57,981 bases of DNA from CAZBDU01 sp964490725 (GTDB taxonomy: Bacteria; Spirochaetota; Spirochaetia; SZUA-6; DRHE01), in contig CAZBDU010000029.1 of assembly GCA_964490725.1 (NCBI GenBank), positions 1-57,981 on the forward strand, read 5' to 3'. Numbering within the stretch: position 1 is the stretch's first letter; each line of letters begins with the position of its first letter. This document shows positions 47,006-56,072 of this stretch, one piece after another. Position numbers and translations under genes: made by a program. The notes below the pieces were generated by a model, which saw only the letters and a list, made by a program, of their open reading frames with translations, ran no database searches and was not told where the DNA came from.

Positions 47006-50002
47006 GTGCCCAGAATCTGCCGGGGAATGCTGCCATTGCTGCTGTCCGCACTGCTGGTGCTGGCGCCGCGGGCCGTCCAGGCCGGCGGCGGCCAGGAACG
47101 CCAGTCGCGAGCCAGGCTTGCCGAAGCGGAGCGCCTGATCGAGCAGCGGGACTACGACCAGGCCATCCTGCTGCTCACCCGCGTGGCCAAGGAAGATCCC
47201 AGCGCCTTCGACGCCGCGCAGCGCCTGATGGAGAGGATTCGCTCCGTGCGCGGGCAGTACAACCAGCTGTACGCCGACCTCATAGCCGCGCTGGAGGAGA
47301 ACGATCTGGGCAGGGCCCTGGAGCTCATCCGGGAGCTTTCGGCGCTGGACCCAAACCCGAACGACGCGGCGGCCAGGTCTCTGCGGCTGGCCAGGGAAGG
47401 CGCAGAGCTCACCTACAATCTTTCCGAGCTGGATCGCATCATGAACGAGTCGGGCCAGCTGATCGCGCAGGGGCGCTACGTCGAGGCGGTCCAGAAGTGC
47501 CTGGGAGGGTTCACCCTCTACCGCGAGGCCTTCGACCGGGCCGACTACGGCAACATCGTCAGGAATGCGGTGACGGGAGCCCTGGAGACGGTGCGCCAGG
47601 CGGCCGACGGGCTCTCCGGGAGGCTCCGTTCCCTGGAGGAGGCGGCGGCGGCCCTGGAGGAGGAGCTGCAGGCGGGGGTGCCGCCCGATCTGGAGGAGCG
47701 CGCACGGGAGCTGCGGGAAGGGCTCACGGAGCTGATGGGGTTGGCGAAGACGACGCGGCGGGCGGCGGACGCTCTGGCCGCGCAGAACCGGGCCATCCGC
47801 AGCGGGGAAGCCGGCAAGTACGACCGTTTCCTGTTCTTCGCCGGCCAGCTGATCACCGGCCGGGATTCGGCCGAGGCTCCGGAGGGGATTCTGGCCGCCA
47901 TGACGGGTGCCTGGGAGGCCCGCGAGGAAGCCATTTCGGGCGTGCTGACTCGCAGCGCGGAGCGGCGGTACCAGGCGGCCGCCGCCAGCTGGCACAGCCG
48001 GGAGGCGGAGAGCGGCGAGCAGCTGGCCCAGACAGCCCGGCTGTATCAGGCGGCGCTGGACATCCAGACACTGTGGGAGATGCGGCTGCAGACCGATCCC
48101 TTCCGCCTGGAGGGCGGCAACCTGGTGATTCTGCACCGCGAGCTGCCGGCCCTGCTGGAGCTGCAGGACCGGCTGAGGCAGATCAGCACCTATCGACAGC
48201 TCAGCGCCTCCCGCGCCGAGGCAGAGCGGCTGGCAACGATGCAGCCGGAGACGACCGCGGAAGTGGATCAGATGCGCGCCTCCCTGGGGCAGGCCCTGGA
48301 TCAGGCCCGGTCCCTGGCGGGGGAGTGGGAGGCGACCCGCCTGGAGGATCTGAGCCGCTTCGGCATCGAAACGGCCGGCCGGGAGGCGCGCAGCGCTGAA
48401 ATGGCGGCGGTGGTCGAGCGGGTGGTGGCGGAGCTGGAACGGCAGGACCTGGTGCTGTTCCAGCAGCTGGCCGCCGAAGAGCTGCCCGACCTGGAGACCG
48501 AGATGCAGCGCATCGCCGCCGGGTACCGCCAGGGGCTGGAGGTGGAGCAGGGTCGCAGCGAAGGACAGGCGGAGGCGGCGCTGCGCCCCTTCCCGGCGCG
48601 GGCGCTGGAGATCTACAGGCCGCTGGCGCAGGACGCACAGAACCTCCTGGAGCGCATCCAGCAGCTGGGGGTGAAGCTGGGCGGGTCCACAGACCGCCCG
48701 TCGCGGAGCCCGGCGATCGTGAGCTCCCTGAACAGGCTGGCGGCACTGCGGGAAAGCGTGCAGAACCTGCAGAAGGAGCTCGCCGCCAGCGTGGCCCGGG
48801 CGCAGCAGGCGGCGCTGCAGGCGGAGAGCTACAGACAGGAGGGGCTCCTGCGGCTGCAGGAGGCGCGGAACGCCATCGCGGCGCGCCGCTACGAGACCGC
48901 CCGCAGCAAGCTTCAGGACGCGCAGGAGGCTCTCGACCGTTCGCTGGAGCTGCAGGAGGATCCCGACGTGCGGGAGCTGCGGGACCGCGAGCTTACGGCC
49001 CTGGACCGGCGCATCAAGGATGCGGAGAACCAGCTGGTGGTGGAGGACGTGCGGCGCCTCATCGAGCAGGGCAAGAGCCTGTTCAACCAGCAGGAGTTCA
49101 TCCAGGCGGAGCAGGTGCTGCTGCGCGCTCAGGCCCGATGGGCGGACACGAACCCCGAGGAGAACCGCGAGGTTTCCCTGTGGCTGCAGTTCGTGCGCAA
49201 CGCCCTGCAGGCCACCACCGGACGCCAGATCGCCGTTGCCGATCCCCTGTACACGGCCATGAGCCAGCTGTACAATCTGGCGGAGCAGGAGTTCCAGGAG
49301 GGCAAGAGGCTCATCGCCCAGAACAATGTTGTGGAGGGCTTGAGGGTGCTGCAGCGCAGCGCGGATCGGCTCGAGCAGATCCGCAAGTTCTACCCCAACA
49401 ATCTGGACATCCGCATCCTGAGCTTGCGCATCGAAGAGGTACGGGACCCGGACCGCTATGCGGAGCTGCTGCGACAGATGTTCGCGGCCGCCCGCAGCAA
49501 GATCGATTCGGGCACGCCGCAGGAGCATCAGAACGCTCTGGCGGACCTGCAGGCTATCATGGAGTTCAACCCCGATTATCCCGGCCTGAAGGAGGCGGTG
49601 GCCTCACTGGAGATCAAGCTGGGCCTGAGGCTGCCGCCCCCGGACCCGGCCAAGATCGCCTCCGCCCAGCGCAGCTACGAACAGGCGCTGGAGATCTGGC
49701 AGCGGCGCCAGACGGACCTGTACCCGGCGGCGGTGGACCTGCTCAACCAGGCGCTCCAGGACAACCCGCAGTTCAGCCGGGCCGGCACGCTGAAAGACCA
49801 GATCCTGCTGGCCGTGGGGGGACAGAAGCAGGAGTTCCTCAGCAGCGACTCCATGAGAGCCCTGCGCGAGGCGGAGGCGCTCTTCCTGGACGGCAAGTAC
49901 TTCCAGGCGCTGGGGATCGTGGACCGCCTGCTGCAGGACCGGCGCAACCAGGGCTACCCGCCGCTTCTTGACCTGAAACGCAGGATCGAGGCCCGCATCT
50001 GA
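47006..50002 (+). CDS. Exported 998-residue TPR/coiled-coil protein
   Basis: The signal peptide (PRICRGMLPLLLSALLVLA...VQA) is followed by almost entirely helical sequence. TPR-like units lie at both ends (AEAERLIEQRDYDQAILLLTR near residue 40; VRRLIEQGKSLFNQQEFIQA and LREAEALFLDGKYFQALGIV near the C terminus), with long coiled coils between (SVQNLQKELAASVARAQQAA). It is probably a periplasmic scaffold. GTG 47006, with AAGGA nine bases upstream, is preferred over ATG 46925, which would add residues ahead of the signal peptide and lie upstream of +1. The stop overlaps the next gene (TGATG), so the two are coupled. Confidence 0.8.
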   Translation: MPRICRGMLPLLLSALLVLAPRAVQAGGGQERQSRARLAEAERLIEQRDYDQAILLLTRVAKEDPSAFDAAQRLMERIRSVRGQYNQLYADLIAALEENDLGRALELIRELSALDPNPNDAAARSLRLAREGAELTYNLSELDRIMNESGQLIAQGRYVEAVQKCLGGFTLYREAFDRADYGNIVRNAVTGALETVRQAADGLSGRLRSLEEAAAALEEELQAGVPPDLEERARELREGLTELMGLAKTTRRAADALAAQNRAIRSGEAGKYDRFLFFAGQLITGRDSAEAPEGILAAMTGAWEAREEAISGVLTRSAERRYQAAAASWHSREAESGEQLAQTARLYQAALDIQTLWEMRLQTDPFRLEGGNLVILHRELPALLELQDRLRQISTYRQLSASRAEAERLATMQPETTAEVDQMRASLGQALDQARSLAGEWEATRLEDLSRFGIETAGREARSAEMAAVVERVVAELERQDLVLFQQLAAEELPDLETEMQRIAAGYRQGLEVEQGRSEGQAEAALRPFPARALEIYRPLAQDAQNLLERIQQLGVKLGGSTDRPSRSPAIVSSLNRLAALRESVQNLQKELAASVARAQQAALQAESYRQEGLLRLQEARNAIAARRYETARSKLQDAQEALDRSLELQEDPDVRELRDRELTALDRRIKDAENQLVVEDVRRLIEQGKSLFNQQEFIQAEQVLLRAQARWADTNPEENREVSLWLQFVRNALQATTGRQIAVADPLYTAMSQLYNLAEQEFQEGKRLIAQNNVVEGLRVLQRSADRLEQIRKFYPNNLDIRILSLRIEEVRDPDRYAELLRQMFAAARSKIDSGTPQEHQNALADLQAIMEFNPDYPGLKEAVASLEIKLGLRLPPPDPAKIASAQRSYEQALEIWQRRQTDLYPAAVDLLNQALQDNPQFSRAGTLKDQILLAVGGQKQEFLSSDSMRALREAEALFLDGKYFQALGIVDRLLQDRRNQGYPPLLDLKRRIEARI

Positions 50003-53000
50003 TGGGACTGCGCCGCTTTGCCGTCGCCCTGGTGCTTGCCCTGCTGCCCCTGGCGGCCGGCTCCGCCCAGGCCCTGTACTGGGAGTCGCCCCAGTTCCTG
50101 CTGGAATCCGGCGCCCGCTTTCCTCGCGCCGCCGCCGGCGGCGGGTTGATGGCCGTGGTCTGGCAGGAGTACGTGGACAGCGGCCAGGATACCGGTCGGG
50201 TGTTCCTGTCAGTGCAAAGCTCGCGGGACGGGCGCTCCTGGAAGCGGAGCCGCCGCTTCGCCGGTCCCTTTCCCTTCCGCGGCCGGGAGGTGATCATCTA
50301 CTCCCTCACCGTGGACGCGAGAGGCCGCATCTACGTGGCCGTGGCCTCGGGGGAAAACCTCACCACCGTGCTTCGCTCCGACGACGGGGGTGCCACCTTC
50401 GTGAAGCTGGCCGAGGTACGCTCCGTCTACACCAGCCTGGCCCCCTACCTTTCTCTCACCGCCGGCGGGGAGCTGCTCCTGTTCGTGACCGCCGAGACGC
50501 AGGAAACCCTGTCGATTTACTACGCGCACTCCCCCGAAGGCAGAACCTGGAGCGAGTTCGCGCCGCTGGTGGAGGAGCCGAACCTGCCGATCAACTTTCT
50601 GCCGCACCACGCCTCTCTCGGCGGGCGGGAGTACGTGGTCTTTCAGGCAGTAGTGGCGGAGGCCGGAGGCGAGCTGTCGCGCGGGCAGGGGCTGGCCTAT
50701 CAGCTGCAGGTGAAGATCAGCCAGGACGGTGGGCGAAGCTGGGGACCTGCCCGGGATCTGGGTTTCGAGGAACAGGCCGGCGGAAAGGTCTGGGACGCCG
50801 GCTACTTCTCGAACCAGCGTCCCTTCCTGGCCCCGGTCAACGGTGCGCTGGCGCTGGTCTGGGAGCGGAAGTTTCAGAGCGGCGCTCCGGAGGTCTACTA
50901 CGCCCTCCTGGATGCCGGCGGCGCCTTCAAAAGCCAGCCCGAGCGGGTGACCGGCGGGCTGAGCGGCGGCCACTTTCCCCAGGTGGTGGTGCTGGAGGGC
51001 CGGCCGTACGTGTTTGGCTTCGACAGCTCCAGGCAGGTGTTCGTGGCCGAGCGGAGCAGGCTGGGCTGGGAGACGGAGCGGCTGAGCTCCGTGTCCGGAG
51101 ACTCCACCTTCCCCTCCCCCGTTCGCCTGGGCTCCAGGCTGTACGTGTTCTGGGAGAACCAGGTGGGTCAGGGCTACCGGCTGGTGCTGCTGCAGCCAGA
51201 CCAGACCGTGGGAAGACCGTTCCTGCAGGTGGTGCAGCCGGCCTCCTTCGAGCAGGGCAGGCCCTACCGGCAGGAGTCGCTGCGGGTGCGCTGGTCCACC
51301 CCCAGCGACTCTTCCGGCATCGCCGGCTACAACTACGTGTGGAGCCGTCAGGCGGACGCCCCCGTCCCGCACGAGCTCGGGGCGGCGGTGGGGACCAACT
51401 CGATCACCCTGCGGGCCGACGCCGACGGCACCTGGTACTTCCGCATCGCCGCCACCGACTACGCGGGCAACTGGTCGGAGCCGGCCACGGTGGCCTTTAC
51501 CCTGGACACTGCGCCGCCGGAAGCCCCGCGGCTGGCCGCCCCGCCGGTGGACCAGGAGGGGTTCCTGAAGTCGAACAGCTTCTCCCTCTCCTGGCGCTCG
51601 CCGCCGGCGGAGGAACCCCTGTCCGGCTACCGCTACGCCCTGCGCTACCTGGGGGCAAGCCCGCCGGCGCCGGGTGAGGAGCCGGCCGCAACGCCGCGGG
51701 AGAGCATCCGGGCCTCCGAGATAGACTACCGCAACCTGGACAACGGCTACTGGGTCTTTGCCGTGGCTGCGGTAGACCTGGCCGGCAACGTCAGCGCCCC
51801 CGCTTCGGAGATCCTGGCGCTCAACAAGTACGTGCCGGTGACCTACATCAGCTACGTGCAGGCGCAGAGAGATCCGCTGGGCGGCGAGGAGGTGACCATC
51901 CGGGGGCGGGGCTTTTCCCAGGGCGGGCTGGTGAGCGAGGTGATCCTGGACCGAGACGGCGCCGCGCCCTACGACTACGTCTTCCCCCGAGCCGAGGGGC
52001 TGTTCAGAGTGGTTTCGGACCGAACCATCGACCGGCTGCAGCTGGGCGAGGTGGAGGAAGGCACCTACAGGGTGGGGGTGCTGCACCCCACCCGCGGGCT
52101 GGCCTTCACCAGCCCGGTGCTGCGGCTGGAGAGCCCGGGCACGGTGAAGTTCGGCAACTTTGCCATCCAGTACAACCCGCCCTGGAGAGAGGTTACTCGC
52201 TCCGCGTATCTCCTGCCCATGAATAGCCTGCTGGTCTGGCTGGTGGTGGGGCTCCTGGCCGTCCTGCTGATCGCCTCGGCGCGCAGGATGGTGGGCCTGG
52301 CGCGGGAGGGGCAAATTCTGCAGCACGAGATCCTGGCGGTGCTTCGCGGCGAGGGCGCCGCAGAGGAGAGAGAGACGAGGATGAGAGAGTTGAAGCGGAA
52401 GGGTGCGGGCTTGAGGCTGAAGTTCACCCTGCTCACCATGGTGCTGGTGCTGATCACGGTGCTGATGGTGTCCTTCCCATTGAGCCTGTACATGCTGGAC
52501 ACCCAGCGCCGGAACCTGGTGCAGGGGTTGGAGCAGCGCACCAACGTGCTGCTGGGAAGCCTGGTAACGGGTGCGGAGAACAACCTGCGGGACCAGAACC
52601 GCATCGAGCTGGGATTGCAGCTGGAGCAGACCCGGAGCATGGAGGAGGCCATTTACGCCACCATCACCGGCGTGGGGGAGGACCATCCGGACCAGTTCGA
52701 TTACGTCTGGGCCACCAACGACGCGAACGTGGCCGAGAAGATCCAGGCCCAGGGGGTCAGCCTGGACGACGTGCGCAACAACCCCGGGACCTACCGGATC
52801 GAGGACAGCCTCTCGCCGCTGGTTGCCCAGGTGCAGGAGCAGATCAACACCCAGGCCCAGGCCACCATCGGCAAGCTTTCCGCCGAGGCGGACGCCTTGA
52901 GCGCGGAGGCGCGCCAGCTGGTGACTCGCCGAGACCAGGAAAGCCAGCGCCGGCTTCGGGAGCTGCAGAACGAGCTGGCGCAGATCAACTCCATGATGGC

Positions 53001-54564
53001 CGAGGCGCTGCAGCAGTACCGCCAGATCACCCGCAGCTATCCGGCCTTCGACGCCGAGCATCTGGGACCGCAGTACGTCTTCTTCAGGCCGGTGGTGTTC
53101 CGCCGGCCCGGCAGCGACACCTACTTCCGCGGCGCCGTGCGCCTGGCGGTGTCCACGGCAAGGATCACCGCGGAGCTGGCCAGGGCCCAGGCCTCGCTGT
53201 TGCTGCGTACGGGGATCATCGCCCTGATCGCCGCCGGGCTGGGCCTGGCGGGGACTTTCATCCTGGCTTCCATCACCATCACCCCCATCAAGAAGCTCGC
53301 CGCCGGGGTGGCGGTGATCCGGGACACCGAGGACAAGGAGCAGCTGCGGGAGCACGTGATCGACGTGCGCTCCAAGGACGAGATCGGATCGCTGGCCGCC
53401 ACCGTCAACCAGATGACCCAGGCGCTGGTGAAGGCGGCCATCGCCAGCAAGGACCTCACGGTCGGCAAGGAGGTCCAGAAGATGTTCATTCCTCTGGACA
53501 GGGATGAAAACGAGCGCAAAGGCACCACCGGCGGCGAGCGCACGCAGCAGGTGGAGCTGTACGGCTACTACGAGGGCGCCAAGGGGGTGTCGGGAGACTA
53601 TTTCGACTTCAAGAGCCTGGACGGCAGGCACTATGCGCTGATCAAGTGCGACGTGGCCGGCAAGGGCGTGCCGGCGGCGCTCATCATGGTGGAGGTGGCC
53701 ACCATCTTCAGCACCTATTTCCGCAACTGGACGTCCAAGGAGCCGGGCCTGCGCATCGACCGGCTGGCCTACCAGATCAACGACATGCTGGAAGAGCGGG
53801 GATTCAAGGGCCGCTTTGCGGCCCTCACCTTGAGCATCATCGACGGGCAGAGCGGGAAGAGCTACTTCTGCAATGCCGGGGATACCAACCTCCACATCTT
53901 CAAGCGCGGTGAAGGGCAGATGAAGGAGTACAAGCTGCCGCAGGCGCCCGCGGCGGGGGTCTTCCCTTCGGACCTGGTGGAGATGCAGTCCGGGTTCAAG
54001 CAGGTCTCGCAGCAGCTGGAGCCGGGGGACACGGTGTTCCTCTTCACCGACGGCATCGAGGAGGCAAAGAGCACCTTTCGCGACTCCGGCTTCCTGCCGG
54101 TCAAGTGCCAGGAGCCGGGGCTGGAGGAGAACCAGGAACACGGTGGGACGCACCTGCTGGGGGCGGAGAACGAGGAGCTGGGAATAACGCGCATCTACGG
54201 AATCATCAACGCGGTGTTCAACCGGAAGCAGTACACCCTGCGCAAGTTCCACAGCCCGGTGCCGCAGGAGGATCTGGTCTTCGACTTTACCGGCTGCCAG
54301 GGCAGCGTGGAGGAGGCGGTGCTGGGTCTGGTGGCAGTGGAGAAGGTGTTCCGCATCATCCCGGACCCGGGGGCCACACGGGAGGACAGGGTGCACGTGG
54401 ACGGGAAGATCGACCAGTTTCTGCAGCGTTATTTCACGGCGTATCCACGCTACTTCGCCAGGCGCCTGGAAGGGGAAGGCCAGGACGGCATGGCGGTCTT
54501 CACCCATCTCAAGGAGGACGAGCAGTACGACGACCTGACGATTCTGGCGGTCCGCAAGCTGTGA
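50002..54564 (+). CDS. Sialidase-like / Ig / IPT sensor fused to a SpoIIE (PP2C) phosphatase
   Basis: 1520 residues. After a signal peptide (~1-24), residues ~30-400 form BNR/sialidase-like repeats (SSRDGRSWKRSRR, SDDGGATFVKLAE, SQDGGRSWGPARDLG). Fn3/Ig-like modules (~415-610) with DYAGNWSEPATV and DLAGNVSAPAS, and an IPT/TIG-like module (GEEVTIRGRGFSQGG), follow. Membrane helices lie at ~744-760, ~807-830 and ~1069-1092. An extracytoplasmic loop with coiled coil, HAMP (~1093-1150) and a SpoIIE phosphatase domain (KGVSGDYFDF, CDVAGKGVPAALIM, FLFTDGIEEAKS, DDLTILAVRKL) end it. It probably dephosphorylates an anti-anti-sigma-type partner in response to an envelope signal. No STAS or kinase gene is adjacent. 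Confidence 0.88.
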   Translation: MGLRRFAVALVLALLPLAAGSAQALYWESPQFLLESGARFPRAAAGGGLMAVVWQEYVDSGQDTGRVFLSVQSSRDGRSWKRSRRFAGPFPFRGREVIIYSLTVDARGRIYVAVASGENLTTVLRSDDGGATFVKLAEVRSVYTSLAPYLSLTAGGELLLFVTAETQETLSIYYAHSPEGRTWSEFAPLVEEPNLPINFLPHHASLGGREYVVFQAVVAEAGGELSRGQGLAYQLQVKISQDGGRSWGPARDLGFEEQAGGKVWDAGYFSNQRPFLAPVNGALALVWERKFQSGAPEVYYALLDAGGAFKSQPERVTGGLSGGHFPQVVVLEGRPYVFGFDSSRQVFVAERSRLGWETERLSSVSGDSTFPSPVRLGSRLYVFWENQVGQGYRLVLLQPDQTVGRPFLQVVQPASFEQGRPYRQESLRVRWSTPSDSSGIAGYNYVWSRQADAPVPHELGAAVGTNSITLRADADGTWYFRIAATDYAGNWSEPATVAFTLDTAPPEAPRLAAPPVDQEGFLKSNSFSLSWRSPPAEEPLSGYRYALRYLGASPPAPGEEPAATPRESIRASEIDYRNLDNGYWVFAVAAVDLAGNVSAPASEILALNKYVPVTYISYVQAQRDPLGGEEVTIRGRGFSQGGLVSEVILDRDGAAPYDYVFPRAEGLFRVVSDRTIDRLQLGEVEEGTYRVGVLHPTRGLAFTSPVLRLESPGTVKFGNFAIQYNPPWREVTRSAYLLPMNSLLVWLVVGLLAVLLIASARRMVGLAREGQILQHEILAVLRGEGAAEERETRMRELKRKGAGLRLKFTLLTMVLVLITVLMVSFPLSLYMLDTQRRNLVQGLEQRTNVLLGSLVTGAENNLRDQNRIELGLQLEQTRSMEEAIYATITGVGEDHPDQFDYVWATNDANVAEKIQAQGVSLDDVRNNPGTYRIEDSLSPLVAQVQEQINTQAQATIGKLSAEADALSAEARQLVTRRDQESQRRLRELQNELAQINSMMAEALQQYRQITRSYPAFDAEHLGPQYVFFRPVVFRRPGSDTYFRGAVRLAVSTARITAELARAQASLLLRTGIIALIAAGLGLAGTFILASITITPIKKLAAGVAVIRDTEDKEQLREHVIDVRSKDEIGSLAATVNQMTQALVKAAIASKDLTVGKEVQKMFIPLDRDENERKGTTGGERTQQVELYGYYEGAKGVSGDYFDFKSLDGRHYALIKCDVAGKGVPAALIMVEVATIFSTYFRNWTSKEPGLRIDRLAYQINDMLEERGFKGRFAALTLSIIDGQSGKSYFCNAGDTNLHIFKRGEGQMKEYKLPQAPAAGVFPSDLVEMQSGFKQVSQQLEPGDTVFLFTDGIEEAKSTFRDSGFLPVKCQEPGLEENQEHGGTHLLGAENEELGITRIYGIINAVFNRKQYTLRKFHSPVPQEDLVFDFTGCQGSVEEAVLGLVAVEKVFRIIPDPGATREDRVHVDGKIDQFLQRYFTAYPRYFARRLEGEGQDGMAVFTHLKEDEQYDDLTILAVRKL

Positions 54565-54612
54565 GGTTTTCTGTGCAGGCTCTCGCTTGGATCGACCGAT
54601 ATTAGGAGGGAG

Positions 54613-55701
54613 ATGAAACGTCTAAGGCTCGTCGTGCTGGCGGCGGCGCTGGCCACCGCGGGGGCCGCCGCCGCGCCGGTCTCCGTGGTGTTGTACAACC
54701 CGGAGGCGGAGTACTTCTACTACCTGCTGGATCCGCCTGAGCTGGCAGGGTTCGAGCCGGTGTCCAGCGTCTTTGCCAGCGTCCTCTACGATTTCTTCTC
54801 CGAGCAGGAGCCCCTGGAGAACCTGCAGAAGCTGCCGCCTCGATCCATCCGCCGGCTTTCGGGACTGTCCGAAGGCTACCACCTGGTGGTGGGCTTCTTC
54901 GCGCGCCCCGGGGCCGAGAGCTACCCGGTGCGCGCCCTGAAGGTGCAGGCAGGCGGCGGCATCGCCGAGCGCTTCTACACCATGTACGCAAGCTCCGCGG
55001 CCATCGAGGTGCGCCCCGGGCAGGGACGCCTGGCGGGTTTCGCGCCGGATCCGGCCATGGAGGGGGCCGCCGGGGAGGTCCGCGAAACCGGAGCCCAGGC
55101 GGTCCGGGAGGTCGCGCCGGAGCCGCCGCTGATCCGGGTGGACGGGAAGTTCGAGGACTGGGACCTGATCCCGCCTCTCGCCTCCTTCGCCCTGGACTAC
55201 CCGATGGTTTCCTTCACGCGGGAGCAGTACGGCAGCTCGCTGGAGCCGCTTCCCATCGCCGCGGCGCAGCACTGGCACCAGGGAGGAACAGACCTGAACG
55301 AGCTGAAGGCCGTCAGGGCGCCGGACGCCCTCTACCTGTTCGTCTCCTCGCACTCGGCTATCTCCGAAAACCTCACCGTGGAGCTGTACTTCTTCAAGGA
55401 CCGGACGCTGGGGCGCAGCAACAGCGTGACTCTGGAGCTGGTGCCTCCCTCGGGCACCGCGCCGGGCATGCCCGTGCTGTGGCGCCAGGGGCAGAAGCCC
55501 CGGCTGGCCGGAGAGCTTGCCGCCAGCGCCTTCTTCATGGAAGCCCGGGTGGAGGCGAAGGAGGTGCTGGCCGCCATGGGCGGGGAGGGCAGCTTCGATC
55601 TCACCACCGTGTACTTCGACCGCAACGAGCTCAGCTACGAGGAGTTCTACCTGGGCACCTACGCGGTCAAGGACGTGCCCCGCAGCTCGGAGCTGCGCTA
55701 G
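54613..55701 (+). CDS. Exported protein with CBM9/DOMON-like domain, unknown
   Basis: A 362-residue secreted protein. The signal peptide is MKRLRLVVLAAALATAGAAA. An N-terminal ~120-residue domain contains EYFYYLLDPPELAGFEPV and YHLVVGFFARPGAESYPV. The C-terminal half begins LIRVDGKFEDWDLIPPLASF, the 'VDGxxxDW' opening seen in family 9 carbohydrate-binding and related DOMON-like domains, and continues DALYLFVSSHS and VELYFFKD. AGGAGGGAG precedes ATG 54613. It probably belongs with the upstream TPR-SpoIIE pair, although the gap is 48 nt. Confidence 0.75.
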   Translation: MKRLRLVVLAAALATAGAAAAPVSVVLYNPEAEYFYYLLDPPELAGFEPVSSVFASVLYDFFSEQEPLENLQKLPPRSIRRLSGLSEGYHLVVGFFARPGAESYPVRALKVQAGGGIAERFYTMYASSAAIEVRPGQGRLAGFAPDPAMEGAAGEVRETGAQAVREVAPEPPLIRVDGKFEDWDLIPPLASFALDYPMVSFTREQYGSSLEPLPIAAAQHWHQGGTDLNELKAVRAPDALYLFVSSHSAISENLTVELYFFKDRTLGRSNSVTLELVPPSGTAPGMPVLWRQGQKPRLAGELAASAFFMEARVEAKEVLAAMGGEGSFDLTTVYFDRNELSYEEFYLGTYAVKDVPRSSELR

Positions 55702-55714
55702 GGCGGCACGGCGG

Positions 55715-55743
55715 TTGTCCCGGGTGCGTCCAGGGGCTACACT
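55715..55743 (+). promoter_or_regulatory. Leaderless promoter of the zinc-ribbon gene
   Basis: TTGTCC (55715-55720), 17-bp spacer, TACACT (55738-55743). Predicted +1 is 55750, two bases before ATG 55752. Confidence 0.6.
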
Positions 55744-55751
55744 TGACCCCG

Positions 55752-56063
55752 ATGAGCCCCAAGCTGCGATTCTACTGCGACCGGTGCGGCACCGAGGTGC
55801 CGAGGAACAGCGCCCGGTGCCCGTCCTGCGGCCGGTTCTTCACCGGGATACAGTGCCCTCGTTGCGGCTTCACCGGAGAGGCTGGCGATTTCACGGCCGG
55901 CTGTCCCTCCTGCGGCTTCCTCCAGGTCCGCTCGGCGGGGGCTCCGGCCCCGCCGCAGCGCCGGGAGGACGCTCCGGGGGCCAGTCCGCGGCTGCTGCGC
56001 ATCATTGGAGTGGCGCTGGGAGTGATCCTCCTGGCGCTGGTTGCCGTGCTGTTCACCCTCTGA
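55752..56063 (+). CDS. Zinc-ribbon protein with C-terminal membrane anchor
   Basis: 103 residues. The N-terminal half has four CxxC pairs (FYCDRCGT, CPSCGRFF, CPRCGFTG, CPSCGFLQ), which would bind two zinc ions as double zinc ribbons. A Pro/Ala linker and one C-terminal membrane helix (IIGVALGVILLALVAVLFTL) follow. Such 'zinc ribbon plus tail helix' proteins are common but functionally obscure. ATG 55752 sits at a predicted transcription start. Convergent with the PEGA gene, 9 nt apart. Confidence 0.75.
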   Translation: MSPKLRFYCDRCGTEVPRNSARCPSCGRFFTGIQCPRCGFTGEAGDFTAGCPSCGFLQVRSAGAPAPPQRREDAPGASPRLLRIIGVALGVILLALVAVLFTL

Positions 56064-56072
56064 GGGAGGGCC

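Noticed and set aside
50209..54507. Minus-strand open frame of over 1400 codons antisense to the SpoIIE fusion
   Set aside because: Same reason: a compositional shadow without recognisable domains, opposite a gene with clear motifs.
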